From Kineosporia aurantiaca JCM 3230 (GTDB lineage Bacteria; Actinomycetota; Actinomycetes; Actinomycetales; Kineosporiaceae), in contig JODP01000009.1 of NCBI GenBank assembly GCA_000719025.1, forward strand, positions 248,001 through 312,000: a stretch of 64,000 nucleotides of DNA. Reading direction: 5' to 3'. Below, in pieces: positions 50,782 through 60,318 of this stretch. A program made the translations under genes and the position numbers. How positions within the stretch are numbered: position 1 is the first letter of the stretch; every line of letters starts with the position of its first letter. Below the pieces are notes generated by a model that did no database searches, was not told the DNA's origin, and worked only from the letters and a program-made list of their open reading frames with translations.

Positions 50782-51915
50782 TTGCGATCGGACGGTCCGA
50801 AACCCGGCCAGCCCGCGGAAACGCGGTCTGAGGTCCAGCAGTCCACCAAGCGTGCCGGTAGCGCCTTCTGGAGAAGAAGCACCAGCGCGCTGAGACTGAC
50901 CGGATGGCGCCGCTACGCGGGCGTCCTGGTTCCTCTGGCTCTCGCCGGGTCTGCCCTCTTCACCTCGCCGACGGCCAGCGCGGTCCCCGCCCCGACCGTC
51001 AAGGACGTCAAGGCCAAGGTCCAGAAGCTGCGCACCGCGGCGGACAAGGCCGAGGAGGACTACGTCCAGACGGCCGAGAAGCTGAAGTCGGCCAAGGTCA
51101 AGCTGAAGGCGGCGAAGAAGGACTCGGTCCAGCAGAAGAGCCGGATCGTCGTCCTCAAGAAGCAGGTCGGCCTGCTCGCGGCCGAGAGCTACCGCCGCGG
51201 CCCGCTGTCCACGCTCGACCTCGTCCTGTCGGACGACCCGGAGTCGGCGCTCGCCCAGGCCGGTTACCTGCCCTCGCTCTCGCAGCGCCAGGCCGGCGCG
51301 CTGAACAGCCTCGCCACCGCGCAGAAGCAGTTCGCCGAGACCGAGAAGACCATGCAGGACCAGATCACGGCGATCGCCAAGTCCAAGACCAAGATGAAGA
51401 AGGCCAAGGAAGAGGCCGACGACAAGCTGGACGAGGCCACTGCCCAGCTGAACACGCTCGAGGCCAGCCAGCGGGCGGCGGCCAGCGCCGACCCGACCGG
51501 CAGCGTCGGGGGTCTGGGCTCGTCCGACGTCGGTGGTGACTGCGCCAGCGGGGCCGCGGCGGCCGCGACCGCGGCCGGGCGCACGGCGATCAACTGGGCC
51601 TGCTCGCACCTGGGTCTGCCCTACGTCTGGGCGGCCGACGGCCCGGGTTCGTTCGACTGCTCCGGTTTCACCATGAGGGCCTTCGAAGCCGCCGGGATCT
51701 CGTTGCCGCACAGCTCGAGCATGCAGGCCGGCTACGGCACCTCGATCAGCGTCTCGGCCATCGAGCCGGGCGACCTGATCTTCTTCCACTCGCCGATCAG
51801 CCACGTCGGGATCTACCTCGGCCACGGCATGATGGTGCATGCGCCCCGGACCGGTGCGGTGACCCGGGTCGAGAGCGTGTGGACCACGCCTTCGGCCGCC
51901 GCCCGCCTCGGCTGA
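50782..51915 (+). CDS. NlpC/P60 peptidoglycan endopeptidase
   Basis: A 377-residue secreted cell-wall hydrolase. A signal segment near residues 45-70 (GVLVPLALAGSALFTSPTAS in part) is followed by a long coiled coil (about 75-225, Lys/Glu/Ala-rich), a Gly/Ala linker, and the C-terminal NlpC/P60 domain. Catalytic Cys293 is in SFDCSGFTMRAF and the His in ISHVGIYLGHG. It resembles RipA-family enzymes. The TTG at 50782 is taken as start because GGAGAG lies 7 bp ahead. Confidence 0.92.
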   Translation: MRSDGPKPGQPAETRSEVQQSTKRAGSAFWRRSTSALRLTGWRRYAGVLVPLALAGSALFTSPTASAVPAPTVKDVKAKVQKLRTAADKAEEDYVQTAEKLKSAKVKLKAAKKDSVQQKSRIVVLKKQVGLLAAESYRRGPLSTLDLVLSDDPESALAQAGYLPSLSQRQAGALNSLATAQKQFAETEKTMQDQITAIAKSKTKMKKAKEEADDKLDEATAQLNTLEASQRAAASADPTGSVGGLGSSDVGGDCASGAAAAATAAGRTAINWACSHLGLPYVWAADGPGSFDCSGFTMRAFEAAGISLPHSSSMQAGYGTSISVSAIEPGDLIFFHSPISHVGIYLGHGMMVHAPRTGAVTRVESVWTTPSAAARLG

Positions 51916-51923
51916 TTCCCCTC

Positions 51924-51969
51924 GAACCGGCTCTTCCCGTAGCGAAAGCTCTGCGGGAAGAGCCGGTTC
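51924..51969. terminator. bidirectional terminator
   Basis: A perfect 16-bp stem (51924-51939 with 51954-51969) between the convergent NlpC/P60 and phosphoesterase genes; the last two bases overlap the phosphoesterase stop. Confidence 0.8.
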
Positions 51970-52732
51970 AGCGTTTGGCGGCCATTTCGCTGAACACCGC
52001 CAGGGCCTCCGCGTCGGAAGGGATCGCCAGCACGTTCTCGGCGATGAACTCCGCCAACCCTGGATATCCGGCGGCCTCGGCCTGGAACTGGCGCGCGGCG
52101 GCCTCGGCGTCATAGTCGCTGCGACAGAGGACGATAGAGGGCCCCAGTAGAGCCCAATAGGCGCCCGGGGCACCGGCATACGGCATGCCGACGCTTCCGG
52201 GGTTCACGAACCGGCGTCGGTTCGCTAGTCGGTCGAAGGGCATGTGGGTGTGACCGAGCACCACCGTCTTCTCATCGGAACCGGCGAAGGCCTCGGTGAA
52301 CGTGGTGATCGGCGAATCCACGAGCACCATCTCGGTGTCGTCCCGGGTGCTGGCATGGCAGAAACGAACTGCACCGAGCCCTTCGACTTCCAACTGCACT
52401 GATAACGGCAGACCGTCGATCAGGTCCCGATGGGAGGGCGACAGTGCCTTGGCTGTGTACTCGGTGGTGGCCCACACGTCGGCCGGTTGCTGAGACTCGT
52501 CCGGGGTACCGCCATCGAACGCCTGCAGCACTTCCCGCTCACAGTTCCCGTGAACCCACACTGCACGATCGCCCAGCGCCGCCAGGCGGTCCAATGTCTG
52601 AGCGGGCATCGGCCCGGTGACGATGTCGCCGTTCAGCACGAACGCGTCTACCCCCGCCCGCTCGGCATCGCGTAGCACCGCTTCCAGGGCGGGCAGATTT
52701 CCGTGGATGTCGGCCAGGACCGCGACTCGCAT
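51968..52732 (-). CDS. calcineurin-like metallophosphoesterase
   Basis: A 254-residue two-metal phosphoesterase of the YfcE/MJ0936-like group. The motifs are in order: ADIHGNLPALEAVL, LNGDIVTGP, VHGNCERE and LGHTHMPFDR, then FVNPGSVGMPY. Substrate unknown. ATG at 52732. It diverges from the secreted metallopeptidase gene across 129 bp. Confidence 0.92.
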   Translation of the reverse strand: MRVAVLADIHGNLPALEAVLRDAERAGVDAFVLNGDIVTGPMPAQTLDRLAALGDRAVWVHGNCEREVLQAFDGGTPDESQQPADVWATTEYTAKALSPSHRDLIDGLPLSVQLEVEGLGAVRFCHASTRDDTEMVLVDSPITTFTEAFAGSDEKTVVLGHTHMPFDRLANRRRFVNPGSVGMPYAGAPGAYWALLGPSIVLCRSDYDAEAAARQFQAEAAGYPGLAEFIAENVLAIPSDAEALAVFSEMAAKR

Positions 52733-52861
52733 ATGAGGACCTCCCGTCTTCGAGAGTGACGGGTCGTTGGAGCCAGGAGCAAGGACATCTGCTCAGCGCG
52801 AATGCGCGTCCCTCCGGGTGAACCAGCGTGCTTCCACAAATGCGCTGGGTAACCTGAATCC

Positions 52862-53770
52862 ATGCGGCGCCTCCTGATGCTCGGCGCCTTCCTGCTCGTC
52901 GTGGCGTCCCTACTGGTCGCTCTCCTGCACGGCGGCGACTCAAGCGCGGGCTCCACGGCCAGGTCCACCGCCGTACCTTCGGCTGCTTCTACCCAGGCAC
53001 GTCGGGTGCCGAGCCCACCAGCGTCCTCAAGCAGTAATCAGGTGATCGAGAACTCGAGCCGTTGCCAGGTGACCGGGCCGCCCTCGGAACGCAACCTGGT
53101 GGAGCAACTCGCCGAGCTTTGCCAGCCTTCGGCGGCGACGGTGGACAACGCTTGGGGTAAGGCCTGGGCCAAGGGCGACGGACGCCGCACTCGCCTTGTG
53201 ATTGCGGCGAACACCCAAGCCCTGGCCGGTTTGCTCGACCGGGAAGACACCAAGGGCCTGGCGGACACTGCTGCCGTGACCGTCGGACCCGAGGAAGCTC
53301 CCGCGCACGCCGTGTTCATCAACGGCCCAGCGTTCGACGGGCTGAGCACGTTGGGGCGTCAGGTCGTCCTCACCCACGAGATGGTGCACGTCGCGACCCG
53401 CGCAACGGGCGACAACGATGCTCCTACCTGGCTCGAAGAAGGCTTCGCGGACTACGTGGCCTACCGGCACACGAAGCTCAACGCTGACCAGATCGCCGGC
53501 GACGCGCTGGACGCGCCCCTACCGGAATCGCTGCCCACCACCGCCGATTTCAATGCGTCCGGTTCGAAGGCGGCAATTGCTTATGGACGCTCGTGGGCGG
53601 CGGTCCGGGTCGTGGCGGCTCGGGTGGGTGGAGACTCGGCGATGAAGCGTTTCTACGAGACCGCCGCGCAGCAAAGCCTTACGGCTGCTCTGCGTTCGGC
53701 CGGATTCGCAGACACCGCCGCCTTTGTGAAGGCCTGGCGGGCGGAGATCCGGCAGCTGCGACGCACGTAG
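52862..53770 (+). CDS. secreted HExxH metallopeptidase
   Basis: A 302-residue exported protein with an N-terminal membrane anchor or signal (LLMLGAFLLVVASLLVALL), a Ser/Ala-rich low-complexity stretch to about residue 65, and a zinc peptidase domain. The zinc motif is HEMVH (172-176), with the third ligand probably Glu193 in WLEEGFADY, the gluzincin pattern. Substrate unknown; its neighbours suggest work at the cell envelope. ATG at 52862. Confidence 0.85.
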   Translation: MRRLLMLGAFLLVVASLLVALLHGGDSSAGSTARSTAVPSAASTQARRVPSPPASSSSNQVIENSSRCQVTGPPSERNLVEQLAELCQPSAATVDNAWGKAWAKGDGRRTRLVIAANTQALAGLLDREDTKGLADTAAVTVGPEEAPAHAVFINGPAFDGLSTLGRQVVLTHEMVHVATRATGDNDAPTWLEEGFADYVAYRHTKLNADQIAGDALDAPLPESLPTTADFNASGSKAAIAYGRSWAAVRVVAARVGGDSAMKRFYETAAQQSLTAALRSAGFADTAAFVKAWRAEIRQLRRT

Positions 53771-53893
53771 GAATCACCGGGGCCCATTACGGGTTCCGGC
53801 ATCCCGAATGGGAGAGTTGGCTTCACGCGCGTCCTGAACACGCAGGAGCGGGATGCGTAGGGACGGAAGGACCAGGCCGGAAGTGGTAGCGCT

Positions 53894-55039
53894 GTGAGCG
53901 GACGGACACTCGTCATCACGAACGACTTCCCGCCGCGGACGGGTGGGATTGAGTCGTTCGTGCTCGCCATGGCCCGGCGTTTCCCGCCCGGGCAGGTGGT
54001 CGTGCACACCGCGCGGCAGAAGGGCGACCAGGAATTCGACGCCGGCCTGCCGTTCCCGGTGATCCGGGACAAGTCGCCGATCATGCTCCCGACCCCGGCG
54101 ATCACCCGGCGGTCCATCGAGATCGCCAAGGCCGAGGGCTGCGACCGGGTCTGGTTCGGCGCCGCTGCCCCGCTCGGCCTGATGGCCCCGCGGCTGCGCG
54201 CGGCCGGGATCGAACGGATGGTCGCGACGACGCACGGGCACGAGGTCTGGTGGGCGGTCGTGCCCGGCACCCGGTCCCTCATGCGACGGATCGGGCGGCA
54301 CGTCGACGTGCTCACCTACCTCGGTGAATACACCCGCAGCCGGATCGCCCCGGCCCTCGACCCGGCCTCCCGCACCCGTTTCGTCCAGCTCACCCCGGGC
54401 GTGGACGAAACCACCTTCACCCCCGAAGTGGACGGCACCCGAGTGCGCGCGGAGCTCGGGCTCGGGCAGCGGCCGGTGATCGTCTGCGTCTCCCGGATGG
54501 TGGCCCGCAAGGGGCAGGACGTGCTGGTCGAGGCGCTGCCGCGGATCCACGAGCGGGTGCCGGACGCGGCGCTGCTGCTGGTCGGCGACGGCCCGTACCG
54601 TTCGGAAGTGGAACGCCGGATCGTGAAAGCCCGCCTGTCCGAGCACGTGTTCGTCACCGGACGGGTGTCGTGGGAGCGGATGCCGGAGTACTTCGCTGCT
54701 GGTGACGTGTTCTGCATGCCTGCCCGCACCCGCCTGGGCGGTTTCGACCTGGAAGGCCTGGGCATCTGCTACCTCGAGGCCGCAGCGACCGGGCTGCCGG
54801 TGGTGGCGGGCGACTCCGGGGGAGCCCCGGACGCGGTGCTCGAGGGCGAGAACGGGTTTGTGGTCAGTGGAACGGATGTGAGCGCGGTCGGCGATCGCTG
54901 CGCCGACCTGCTGCTGAACAAGGACCTCGCGGCCAAGTTCGGCCTGCGGGGGCGGGAGTGGGTCATGAGCAAATGGCGCTGGGACGACTTGGCCGTGCGG
55001 CTTCAGCGGATGCTCGAGGGTAAGCGCGTCGTGGGCTGA
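53894..55039 (+). CDS. pimB: GT4 glycosyltransferase, PimB'-like mannosyltransferase
   Basis: A 381-residue GT-B enzyme. The N-terminal LVITNDFPPRTGGIESFV has the acceptor-side GGIE motif; the C-terminal half shows VSRMVARKGQDVLVEALP and the GT4 E-x7-E motif EGLGICYLE. Mycobacterial PimB' adds the second mannose to phosphatidylinositol in PIM synthesis, and this homologue keeps the same neighbourhood. GTG start at 53894, 123 bp after the peptidase gene. Confidence 0.9.
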   Translation: MSGRTLVITNDFPPRTGGIESFVLAMARRFPPGQVVVHTARQKGDQEFDAGLPFPVIRDKSPIMLPTPAITRRSIEIAKAEGCDRVWFGAAAPLGLMAPRLRAAGIERMVATTHGHEVWWAVVPGTRSLMRRIGRHVDVLTYLGEYTRSRIAPALDPASRTRFVQLTPGVDETTFTPEVDGTRVRAELGLGQRPVIVCVSRMVARKGQDVLVEALPRIHERVPDAALLLVGDGPYRSEVERRIVKARLSEHVFVTGRVSWERMPEYFAAGDVFCMPARTRLGGFDLEGLGICYLEAAATGLPVVAGDSGGAPDAVLEGENGFVVSGTDVSAVGDRCADLLLNKDLAAKFGLRGREWVMSKWRWDDLAVRLQRMLEGKRVVG

Positions 55040-55136
55040 GCCGGGCCGCCCGGGCCGGCCCGGTCAAGCTTCTCGCCGGCCGTGGTGGGCTTGGCTAAGG
55101 CGTTCCGAGGCCCGGCGTTGTTCCAGGCTGGAGCCC

Positions 55137-56705
55137 CTACGCGCCCGAGGCGACCGAGTCGGCGTTCGTCTCGGGCTCGGGGGCCTGGTTCGGTGCGGCC
55201 GGGTGGGGATACCGGGCCGCGGCCAGGGAGATCACGACGAGGGCGGCGACCAGCCAGTACTGGTTGTAGAAGGCCTGCTTGTTCACCAGGTTGGCGACGA
55301 ACAGCACGAGGGCGGCCCAGCGCAGGACGTTGGCCAGGTCGGGCTGTTGCCGGTGCACCCGCCGGATCGCGCTGCCGAGGGTGATCAGCACGGCCGCGCC
55401 GGTGAGGAAGAACGGGGGCGTCCAGCTGAGCTCGTTGATCGCGGCGATGAACAGGGTGTCCGCGAAGATCAGGGGCTGGAAGTTGACCAGCATGGTTACC
55501 GTGTCGTGGATCATGTCGGGCGGTGAGGCGATGAACCAGGGAAGCACGAAGACCCCGGCCAGGCCGGCCGTCGCGATGACCCGGCGCCAGCCGAAGACCG
55601 GCCAGACCGCGAGCACCGGCAGCAGCACGGTGAGGTGCTGCTTGCTGGCCACCCCGAGGGCCAGGCAGAGGATGGCGAGGACCATCTTGCGGCGGCGCAC
55701 GGCCAGGGCCCAGCCGGCCAGGCAGGCCATCAGCAGCGGCTCGGTCCAGGCCTGCTCGACCTGGGTGGCGGTGCCCGGCAGGACCAGGAGCAGGCCGGCG
55801 GCGCCGGTGGCAACCAAAGCGCGGATCGGCATCACCGGATCGGCGGTGCCGCCGGAAGACCCCGCACCGGGCTCACGGCGGCCGGGGCGGCCCAGCATCA
55901 GGACGGCCAGGGCCCCGAGCAGGGTGACCACCATCAGCGCCCAGCGGACGTCCCCGGCGAACCAGCGGCCGGGGGCGAGCAGCAGGGCGGTGAACGGGAG
56001 GTAGGTGAAGGCGTCCTGCACGCCGGGGGAGTTGGACCAGTCCTGCGTGTACATGTTCTTGCCGTCGAGAATGCCGTCCGAGGCCTGCTGCAGGGTGACC
56101 CAGACGTCGATCTTCGGCGTCGGGTCCCAGTGGATCAGCAGGGCCGCGGCCACCACGTAGGCCACCGCGGTGAGGCCGAGGGCGACCAGGGCCGGGGCGA
56201 GGCGGCGGCGCACCGTGGAGAGCGCGATGCCGAGGGCCAGGACCAGGGCGGCGCCGGCGTAGATCCAGCGGGTGAGCCAGCCCTGCCCGGGCGTGAGGTA
56301 GGTGTACGGCCGGACGGTGACCTGGAAGACCGCGACCAGGACGAAGGTGGCCGCGAGGGCGCCCCCGATCCATTCCAGCGGGGCGGTGCGGGTCGAGTTC
56401 AGCAGCGGCCGCAGCCAGGTCCCGGCCGGGGCCTCGTCCGGGTCGGCGGCCTTGCGGGCGCTGCCGGACAGCACCCAGAGGCCGAGGGCCAGGGCGAGGA
56501 TGGTGTAGACCGCGACGATCCACAGTTTGTAACGAACAACACTGTGCGTAGCCACGGCCATGCCCACGGTCAGCAGCAGGAGGGCGGCGCCGGTGGCCGG
56601 CGGGGAGCTGCGGCGCAGGCCGGCGCGGCTCGGGGGAGCGGCGGCGACCGCCGGAGCGGCGGAATCCTGGACTGAATCCTGGGGGGCGGGCGGGACCATG
56701 CTCAT
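55137..56705 (-). CDS. polytopic membrane protein, GT-C/DUF2029-like
   Basis: A 522-residue protein with about 11-13 hydrophobic helices. It resembles polyprenol-phosphate-dependent (GT-C) mannosyltransferase-like proteins of actinobacteria: a large loop with DWSNSPGVQDAFTYLP after an early helix pair and many aromatic residues. No catalytic motif is certain. Next to pimB' it may act in lipoglycan assembly, an inference. ATG at 56705; a second ATG is 6 bp in. A DnaA-box-like 9-mer (56742-56750) lies just upstream. Confidence 0.72.
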   Translation of the reverse strand: MSMVPPAPQDSVQDSAAPAVAAAPPSRAGLRRSSPPATGAALLLLTVGMAVATHSVVRYKLWIVAVYTILALALGLWVLSGSARKAADPDEAPAGTWLRPLLNSTRTAPLEWIGGALAATFVLVAVFQVTVRPYTYLTPGQGWLTRWIYAGAALVLALGIALSTVRRRLAPALVALGLTAVAYVVAAALLIHWDPTPKIDVWVTLQQASDGILDGKNMYTQDWSNSPGVQDAFTYLPFTALLLAPGRWFAGDVRWALMVVTLLGALAVLMLGRPGRREPGAGSSGGTADPVMPIRALVATGAAGLLLVLPGTATQVEQAWTEPLLMACLAGWALAVRRRKMVLAILCLALGVASKQHLTVLLPVLAVWPVFGWRRVIATAGLAGVFVLPWFIASPPDMIHDTVTMLVNFQPLIFADTLFIAAINELSWTPPFFLTGAAVLITLGSAIRRVHRQQPDLANVLRWAALVLFVANLVNKQAFYNQYWLVAALVVISLAAARYPHPAAPNQAPEPETNADSVASGA

Positions 56706-56766
56706 CAGCTTAAGGGGATCGGGCCGAAGGGCGTTCCGGGCTGTGGACAACCCCGCGGCAACGGCG

Positions 56767-56801
56767 ACGGCCCCGGTGTTCCCAAGGAACACCGGGGCCG
56801 T
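56767..56801 (-). terminator. terminator after the first Flp pilin gene
   Basis: A perfect 16-bp stem with a 3-base loop, 29 bp beyond the pilin stop on the minus strand. Confidence 0.8.
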
Positions 56802-56829
56802 GGAAAGCGCTGCCGGAGAGCGGTACCTG

Positions 56830-57054
56830 CTAGTGCTGGCCGGTGGCCGGGGCCTGCGGGTCGCAGTTCGGCATGCTCTGCCGGTTCTCGATGCAGTTCG
56901 AGGTGCCCTGGAAGGTGTTGCTGATCAGGGTGCCGAAACCGAAGACGACCGCAACGATCACGGCGGCGATCGCGGCCACCATCAGGGCGTACTCGACGGC
57001 GGAGGCGCCTCGGTCGCCGGCCGAGGTCGCGACCCGGCGGATCCGGGATTTCAT
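56830..57054 (-). CDS. Flp-type pilin
   Basis: A 74-residue prepilin. The leader ends at Gly16 and the prepilin-peptidase site reads G/ASAVEY, followed by a long hydrophobic helix (ALMVAAIAAVIVAVVFGFG). Near the C-terminus, two Cys flank an 9-residue loop (CIENRQSMPNC), which may form a disulfide. A near-ideal AAAGGAGG site lies 6 bp before ATG 57054. Flp pilins form the fibre of tight-adherence (Tad) pili, whose assembly genes lie to the right. Confidence 0.93.
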   Translation of the reverse strand: MKSRIRRVATSAGDRGASAVEYALMVAAIAAVIVAVVFGFGTLISNTFQGTSNCIENRQSMPNCDPQAPATGQH

Positions 57055-57248
57055 CCGTTCCTCCTTTGATTCCGGCGAGGCTGCGGACCCCACCGGTGTT
57101 GCCCCCCGTCACTTCGTCCACCCTGACATAGGACGCACGTGACATTCAGTCATCTTGCCAATGATCGGCTGAACACCTGATCAGTACCTTGGAACTCGCA
57201 GGGCCCCAGGTGCTCTCCGGCGGGTGCGGCGGCCCCGGAAACGGCAAA

Positions 57249-57292
57249 AGCCGAGAGACCCGGAAGATGCGGGGCTTCCGGGTCTCTCGGCT
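57249..57292 (-). terminator. terminator after the second Flp pilin gene
   Basis: A perfect 18-bp stem with an 8-base loop, followed on the minus strand by TTTGCCGTTT. Confidence 0.9.
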
Positions 57293-57340
57293 GAACTCCG
57301 ACCGGCCCTCCCCACGAGGGGGGCCGGGAGGCGGGACGTT

Positions 57341-57586
57341 CTACGGCGAGGGGGACGTCGCCGGGGTAGAGCCACAGCCGGCGGCCGCGGGGGCGTTGGC
57401 GGCGACGGTGGTCCCGGTTTTCAGGGAACTACAGGTGTCACTGAAGGTTTTCGAAACGATCGTTCCCAGACCGAACACCACCGTGACGATCACGGCGGCG
57501 ATGGCGGCGACCATCAGGCCGTACTCAACGGCGGACGCGCCGCGGTCCTTGGCTTCCGTCAACACCTTGCGGAGGTTGCTGAGCAT
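57341..57586 (-). CDS. Flp-type pilin (second copy)
   Basis: An 81-residue prepilin paralogous to the one downstream: same Gly16, G/ASAVEY site and helix (GLMVAAIAAVIVTVVFGLG). The C-terminal part differs, with two Cys about 20 residues apart and a Ser/Pro/Ala tail. GGAAAGGG precedes the ATG at 57586. Each pilin has its own terminator, so the two may be expressed at different levels. Confidence 0.93.
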   Translation of the reverse strand: MLSNLRKVLTEAKDRGASAVEYGLMVAAIAAVIVTVVFGLGTIVSKTFSDTCSSLKTGTTVAANAPAAAGCGSTPATSPSP

Positions 57587-57698
57587 GCGGATCCCTTTCC
57601 TGGGAGCTCGGTGGGTTGTTTCCCTCCGAAGACAGGCTCAGCGTGCCAGTTGGGTAGCGGTGCGTACTCAAGGTACGAAAGGGATCAAGCAAAGAGAG

Positions 57699-57736
57699 AG
57701 CCCCAGTCCTCGGCCGTTCGGCCGAGGACTGGGGCT
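57699..57736 (-). terminator. terminator after the response regulator gene
   Basis: A perfect 16-bp stem with a 6-base loop, followed on the minus strand by CTCTCTTTGC, 43 bp beyond the stop. Confidence 0.88.
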
Positions 57737-57778
57737 GGTGTTACTGAAAGACCGCTTCCGGTAACGGTATCCGGGGAG

Positions 57779-58435
57779 TCAGCGACGCTTCGCGTCGTCC
57801 ACCAGACCGAGCCGGACGGCCGCCATCACGGCCTGGGCCCGGTTCCCGGCCCCGAGCTTCTCGTAGATGTTGGCCACGTGCGTCTTGGCCGTCGACTCGC
57901 TGATGTAGAGCCGCCGGGCGATCTGCGCGATGGCCAGGCCGTCGACCAGCAGGTCGAGCACTTCCCGTTCCCGCGGAGACAGTTTCGGCCCCGCGGGGGC
58001 ACTCATCCGGCGCTGCATCGCCCCGGCCAGGTCGCGCGCGGTGAAGGCCCGGGGATTGGCCGCCGCGTGCCGGGCCGCCGCGACCACCTCTTCGGCCGGC
58101 GCGTCCTTCCCGACGAACCCGGAGGCCCCGGCGTCCAGTGCGGCGAAAACCTGCTCGTCCCCGGCATACATGGTGAGGACCACGATGCCCATCGTCGGAT
58201 TGCTCGCTCGCACCTGGGTCGTCAGCGTGATCCCGTCGCCGTCCGGCAGCCGGACGTCGGTCACGAGAACGTCCGGCCGGAGCCGGTCCAGGGCGCTCAT
58301 GGCGTCCGCGACCGAGGCCGCCTCGCCGACGACCTCGATGTCACCTGCCCGGTCGAAGGCCCGTCGCAGGCCCTCCCGGATCAGCTGATGGTCGTCGACG
58401 AGCACAACCCGGAGGTTCGCCGTTGCGCTGGTCAC
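57779..58435 (-). CDS. NarL/LuxR-family response regulator
   Basis: A 218-residue regulator with a receiver domain (VVLVDDHQLIREGLRRAF, phosphoacceptor Asp60 in DVLVTDVRLPDGDG) and a C-terminal LuxR HTH (LSPREREVLDLLVDGLAIAQ, then TAKTHVANIYEKLGAGNRAQ). The GTG start overlaps the stop of the kinase gene by 4 bp (GTGA), so the pair is coupled. It lies beside the pilin genes, a likely but unproven target. Confidence 0.93.
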   Translation of the reverse strand: MTSATANLRVVLVDDHQLIREGLRRAFDRAGDIEVVGEAASVADAMSALDRLRPDVLVTDVRLPDGDGITLTTQVRASNPTMGIVVLTMYAGDEQVFAALDAGASGFVGKDAPAEEVVAAARHAAANPRAFTARDLAGAMQRRMSAPAGPKLSPREREVLDLLVDGLAIAQIARRLYISESTAKTHVANIYEKLGAGNRAQAVMAAVRLGLVDDAKRR

Positions 58436-60174
58436 TTAGTCACCTCCTGGTCGGCCCGGACGGGTGAGGCCGTCCGGGGCCTGTTGGTCTGCCGATTAGG
58501 CGGATTGGGCGGGGGTACAAGGGTGGGAATGCCGTGCGGGTCGGTGAGCGACACGCGCGTCACCGCCGGGCGGGCCAGGTGCCGCGGCTCGAAGCCCGTC
58601 GTCTCGGTGCCGAGCCCGACCTCGACCAGGGTGCCCCCCTCGGGGCCTGGGCCGACGTGCAGGTTGGCACCGACCCGTCGGGCCCGTTCGCGCATCCCCT
58701 GGATGCCGAAACTGTCGGCCCGGCCGGGTTTCAGCCCACGGCCGTCGTCGATGACGGTGATGTGGGCCCGAGGTGGCTCGACGGTCACGGTCAGCCAGAG
58801 GTTGGTGGCCTGGGCGTGCCGGCGGACGTTGGTGATCGCCTCTTGGACGATCCGCAGCAGTTCCACCTCGACGGTGATGGGAAGCCGTTTCGGCGACTCG
58901 TCCATGGACAGGTGGATCGCCAGGTCGGACTGGGCGGCGATGCGCTGCGCGTGCTCGCTCAGCGCGGCACCCAGGCCGACCGTGTCGTTCACCCCGTGGC
59001 GCAGGTCGAAGATGCTCATCCGCAGGTCCGCGACCATCGCCTGGAGCTGCTCGCGGACGGTCAGCACCTGCTGGGCCACGGCCGGGTCGGAGTTCTGCCG
59101 GATGTCGTCCAGCGCGTAGCCGACCGAGGCCAGGTCCTGGGCGATGCCGTCGTGGATCTCCCGGGCCAGCCGCATCCGCTCGTCGGTGGTGGCCAGCCGG
59201 CGCACGTCGTCGAACAGCATGGCCGAGGCCAGCCGGGGTCCGGACTGCTCGATCACGGTGCGGCAGCTGCGCAGCGAGGCGGCGTCCAGCCCGGTCGCGG
59301 TGACCACCAGCACCAGGGCCACCACCCGCTCGCCCATCAGTACCGGGATGGCGGCGAAGGCCCGGCCCTGGGCCTCGCGTTTCACCGGCTGGGCGCTCAC
59401 CCAGGCGTCCTCGACGGCGAGCTCGGCGGCCTCGGGGGCCTCGTGCCCGGACAGCGCGACGAAGCGGCCGCCGGTGGAACGCACCAGGACGATCGCGTCG
59501 GCCTGGGGCACCACCGCGCGGATGTCCTCGGCCAGCGCGGTGGACAGCGTGCGCGGGTCCAGCCCGAGGCTGAGTTGCCGCGCCACGACGTGGAGTTCGG
59601 AGAGCAGGCGGTGGGCGTCGGCGTAGGCGGGCTCGCTGTCCGGTGCCACGTCGGCCCGGAGGCGCCGGATCCAGGCCCCCACGGCCGGCACCGCGACCAG
59701 GATGAAGACCCAGGCGAGCAACGCGTTGCTGCGGTTCAGTTCATCGATCCCGATGTCGTCGGAGGTGATCACCGTGCCGCCGAAGGCCACCGCGGCGGTC
59801 GCCGCCGCGGCCATCCCCAGCACCAGCCCGGAGGACAGGCCGGCCATGAACAGCGGGACCGTCAGGTAGGGCAGAAAGAGCAGCCCGCTGGTGCCGATGC
59901 CACCGATGATCACCGACGCGGTCAGGGTCTCGGCCAGCGCGGGGAAGATCGGTGGCACGGCTCTCGGCAGGGGTAACGACGCGAGCGCCGCCACACAGAA
60001 GAGCATCAGGGCCGGGATCACCGCATCGCGGGGCGAGACGCCCCCACCGGTCGCGATTCCGAGGGCGACGGCGGTACTCGCGAAGATCAGAATGATTCCG
60101 GCGCGGATCACGAGGGGCACGAAGATGCTCTTCACTCGCAGTTCCAGCACGGCCACGGTGACAATCTGCCACAC
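58432..60174 (-). CDS. NarL-type sensor histidine kinase with GAF-like domain
   Basis: A 580-residue kinase. About five or six membrane helices fill residues 1-170, a GAF-like domain follows (about 200-320), then HisKA_3 with phospho-acceptor His341 in RLAREIHDGIAQDLAS, and a HATPase domain (QEAITNVRRHAQATN, VIDDGRGLKPG, SFGIQGMRERARRVGA). The ~55-residue tail is unusual and rich in Pro and Arg. The signal sensed is not evident. GAF domains also occur in the receiver protein upstream. Confidence 0.92.
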   Translation of the reverse strand: MWQIVTVAVLELRVKSIFVPLVIRAGIILIFASTAVALGIATGGGVSPRDAVIPALMLFCVAALASLPLPRAVPPIFPALAETLTASVIIGGIGTSGLLFLPYLTVPLFMAGLSSGLVLGMAAAATAAVAFGGTVITSDDIGIDELNRSNALLAWVFILVAVPAVGAWIRRLRADVAPDSEPAYADAHRLLSELHVVARQLSLGLDPRTLSTALAEDIRAVVPQADAIVLVRSTGGRFVALSGHEAPEAAELAVEDAWVSAQPVKREAQGRAFAAIPVLMGERVVALVLVVTATGLDAASLRSCRTVIEQSGPRLASAMLFDDVRRLATTDERMRLAREIHDGIAQDLASVGYALDDIRQNSDPAVAQQVLTVREQLQAMVADLRMSIFDLRHGVNDTVGLGAALSEHAQRIAAQSDLAIHLSMDESPKRLPITVEVELLRIVQEAITNVRRHAQATNLWLTVTVEPPRAHITVIDDGRGLKPGRADSFGIQGMRERARRVGANLHVGPGPEGGTLVEVGLGTETTGFEPRHLARPAVTRVSLTDPHGIPTLVPPPNPPNRQTNRPRTASPVRADQEVTK

Positions 60175-60318
60175 GAGGGATACTCATGGCTCGGGATCGT
60201 CCAAGACGAGCGCCGGATCCCTCAAGGTTTTAGGAATGTCACGAACCGATCTGACGGGAAGGTCCGCAGAGGGGCGATTTGTTCCCGCCCGTCGGAGGGC
60301 CGAGGCACCCAGGGTGAC

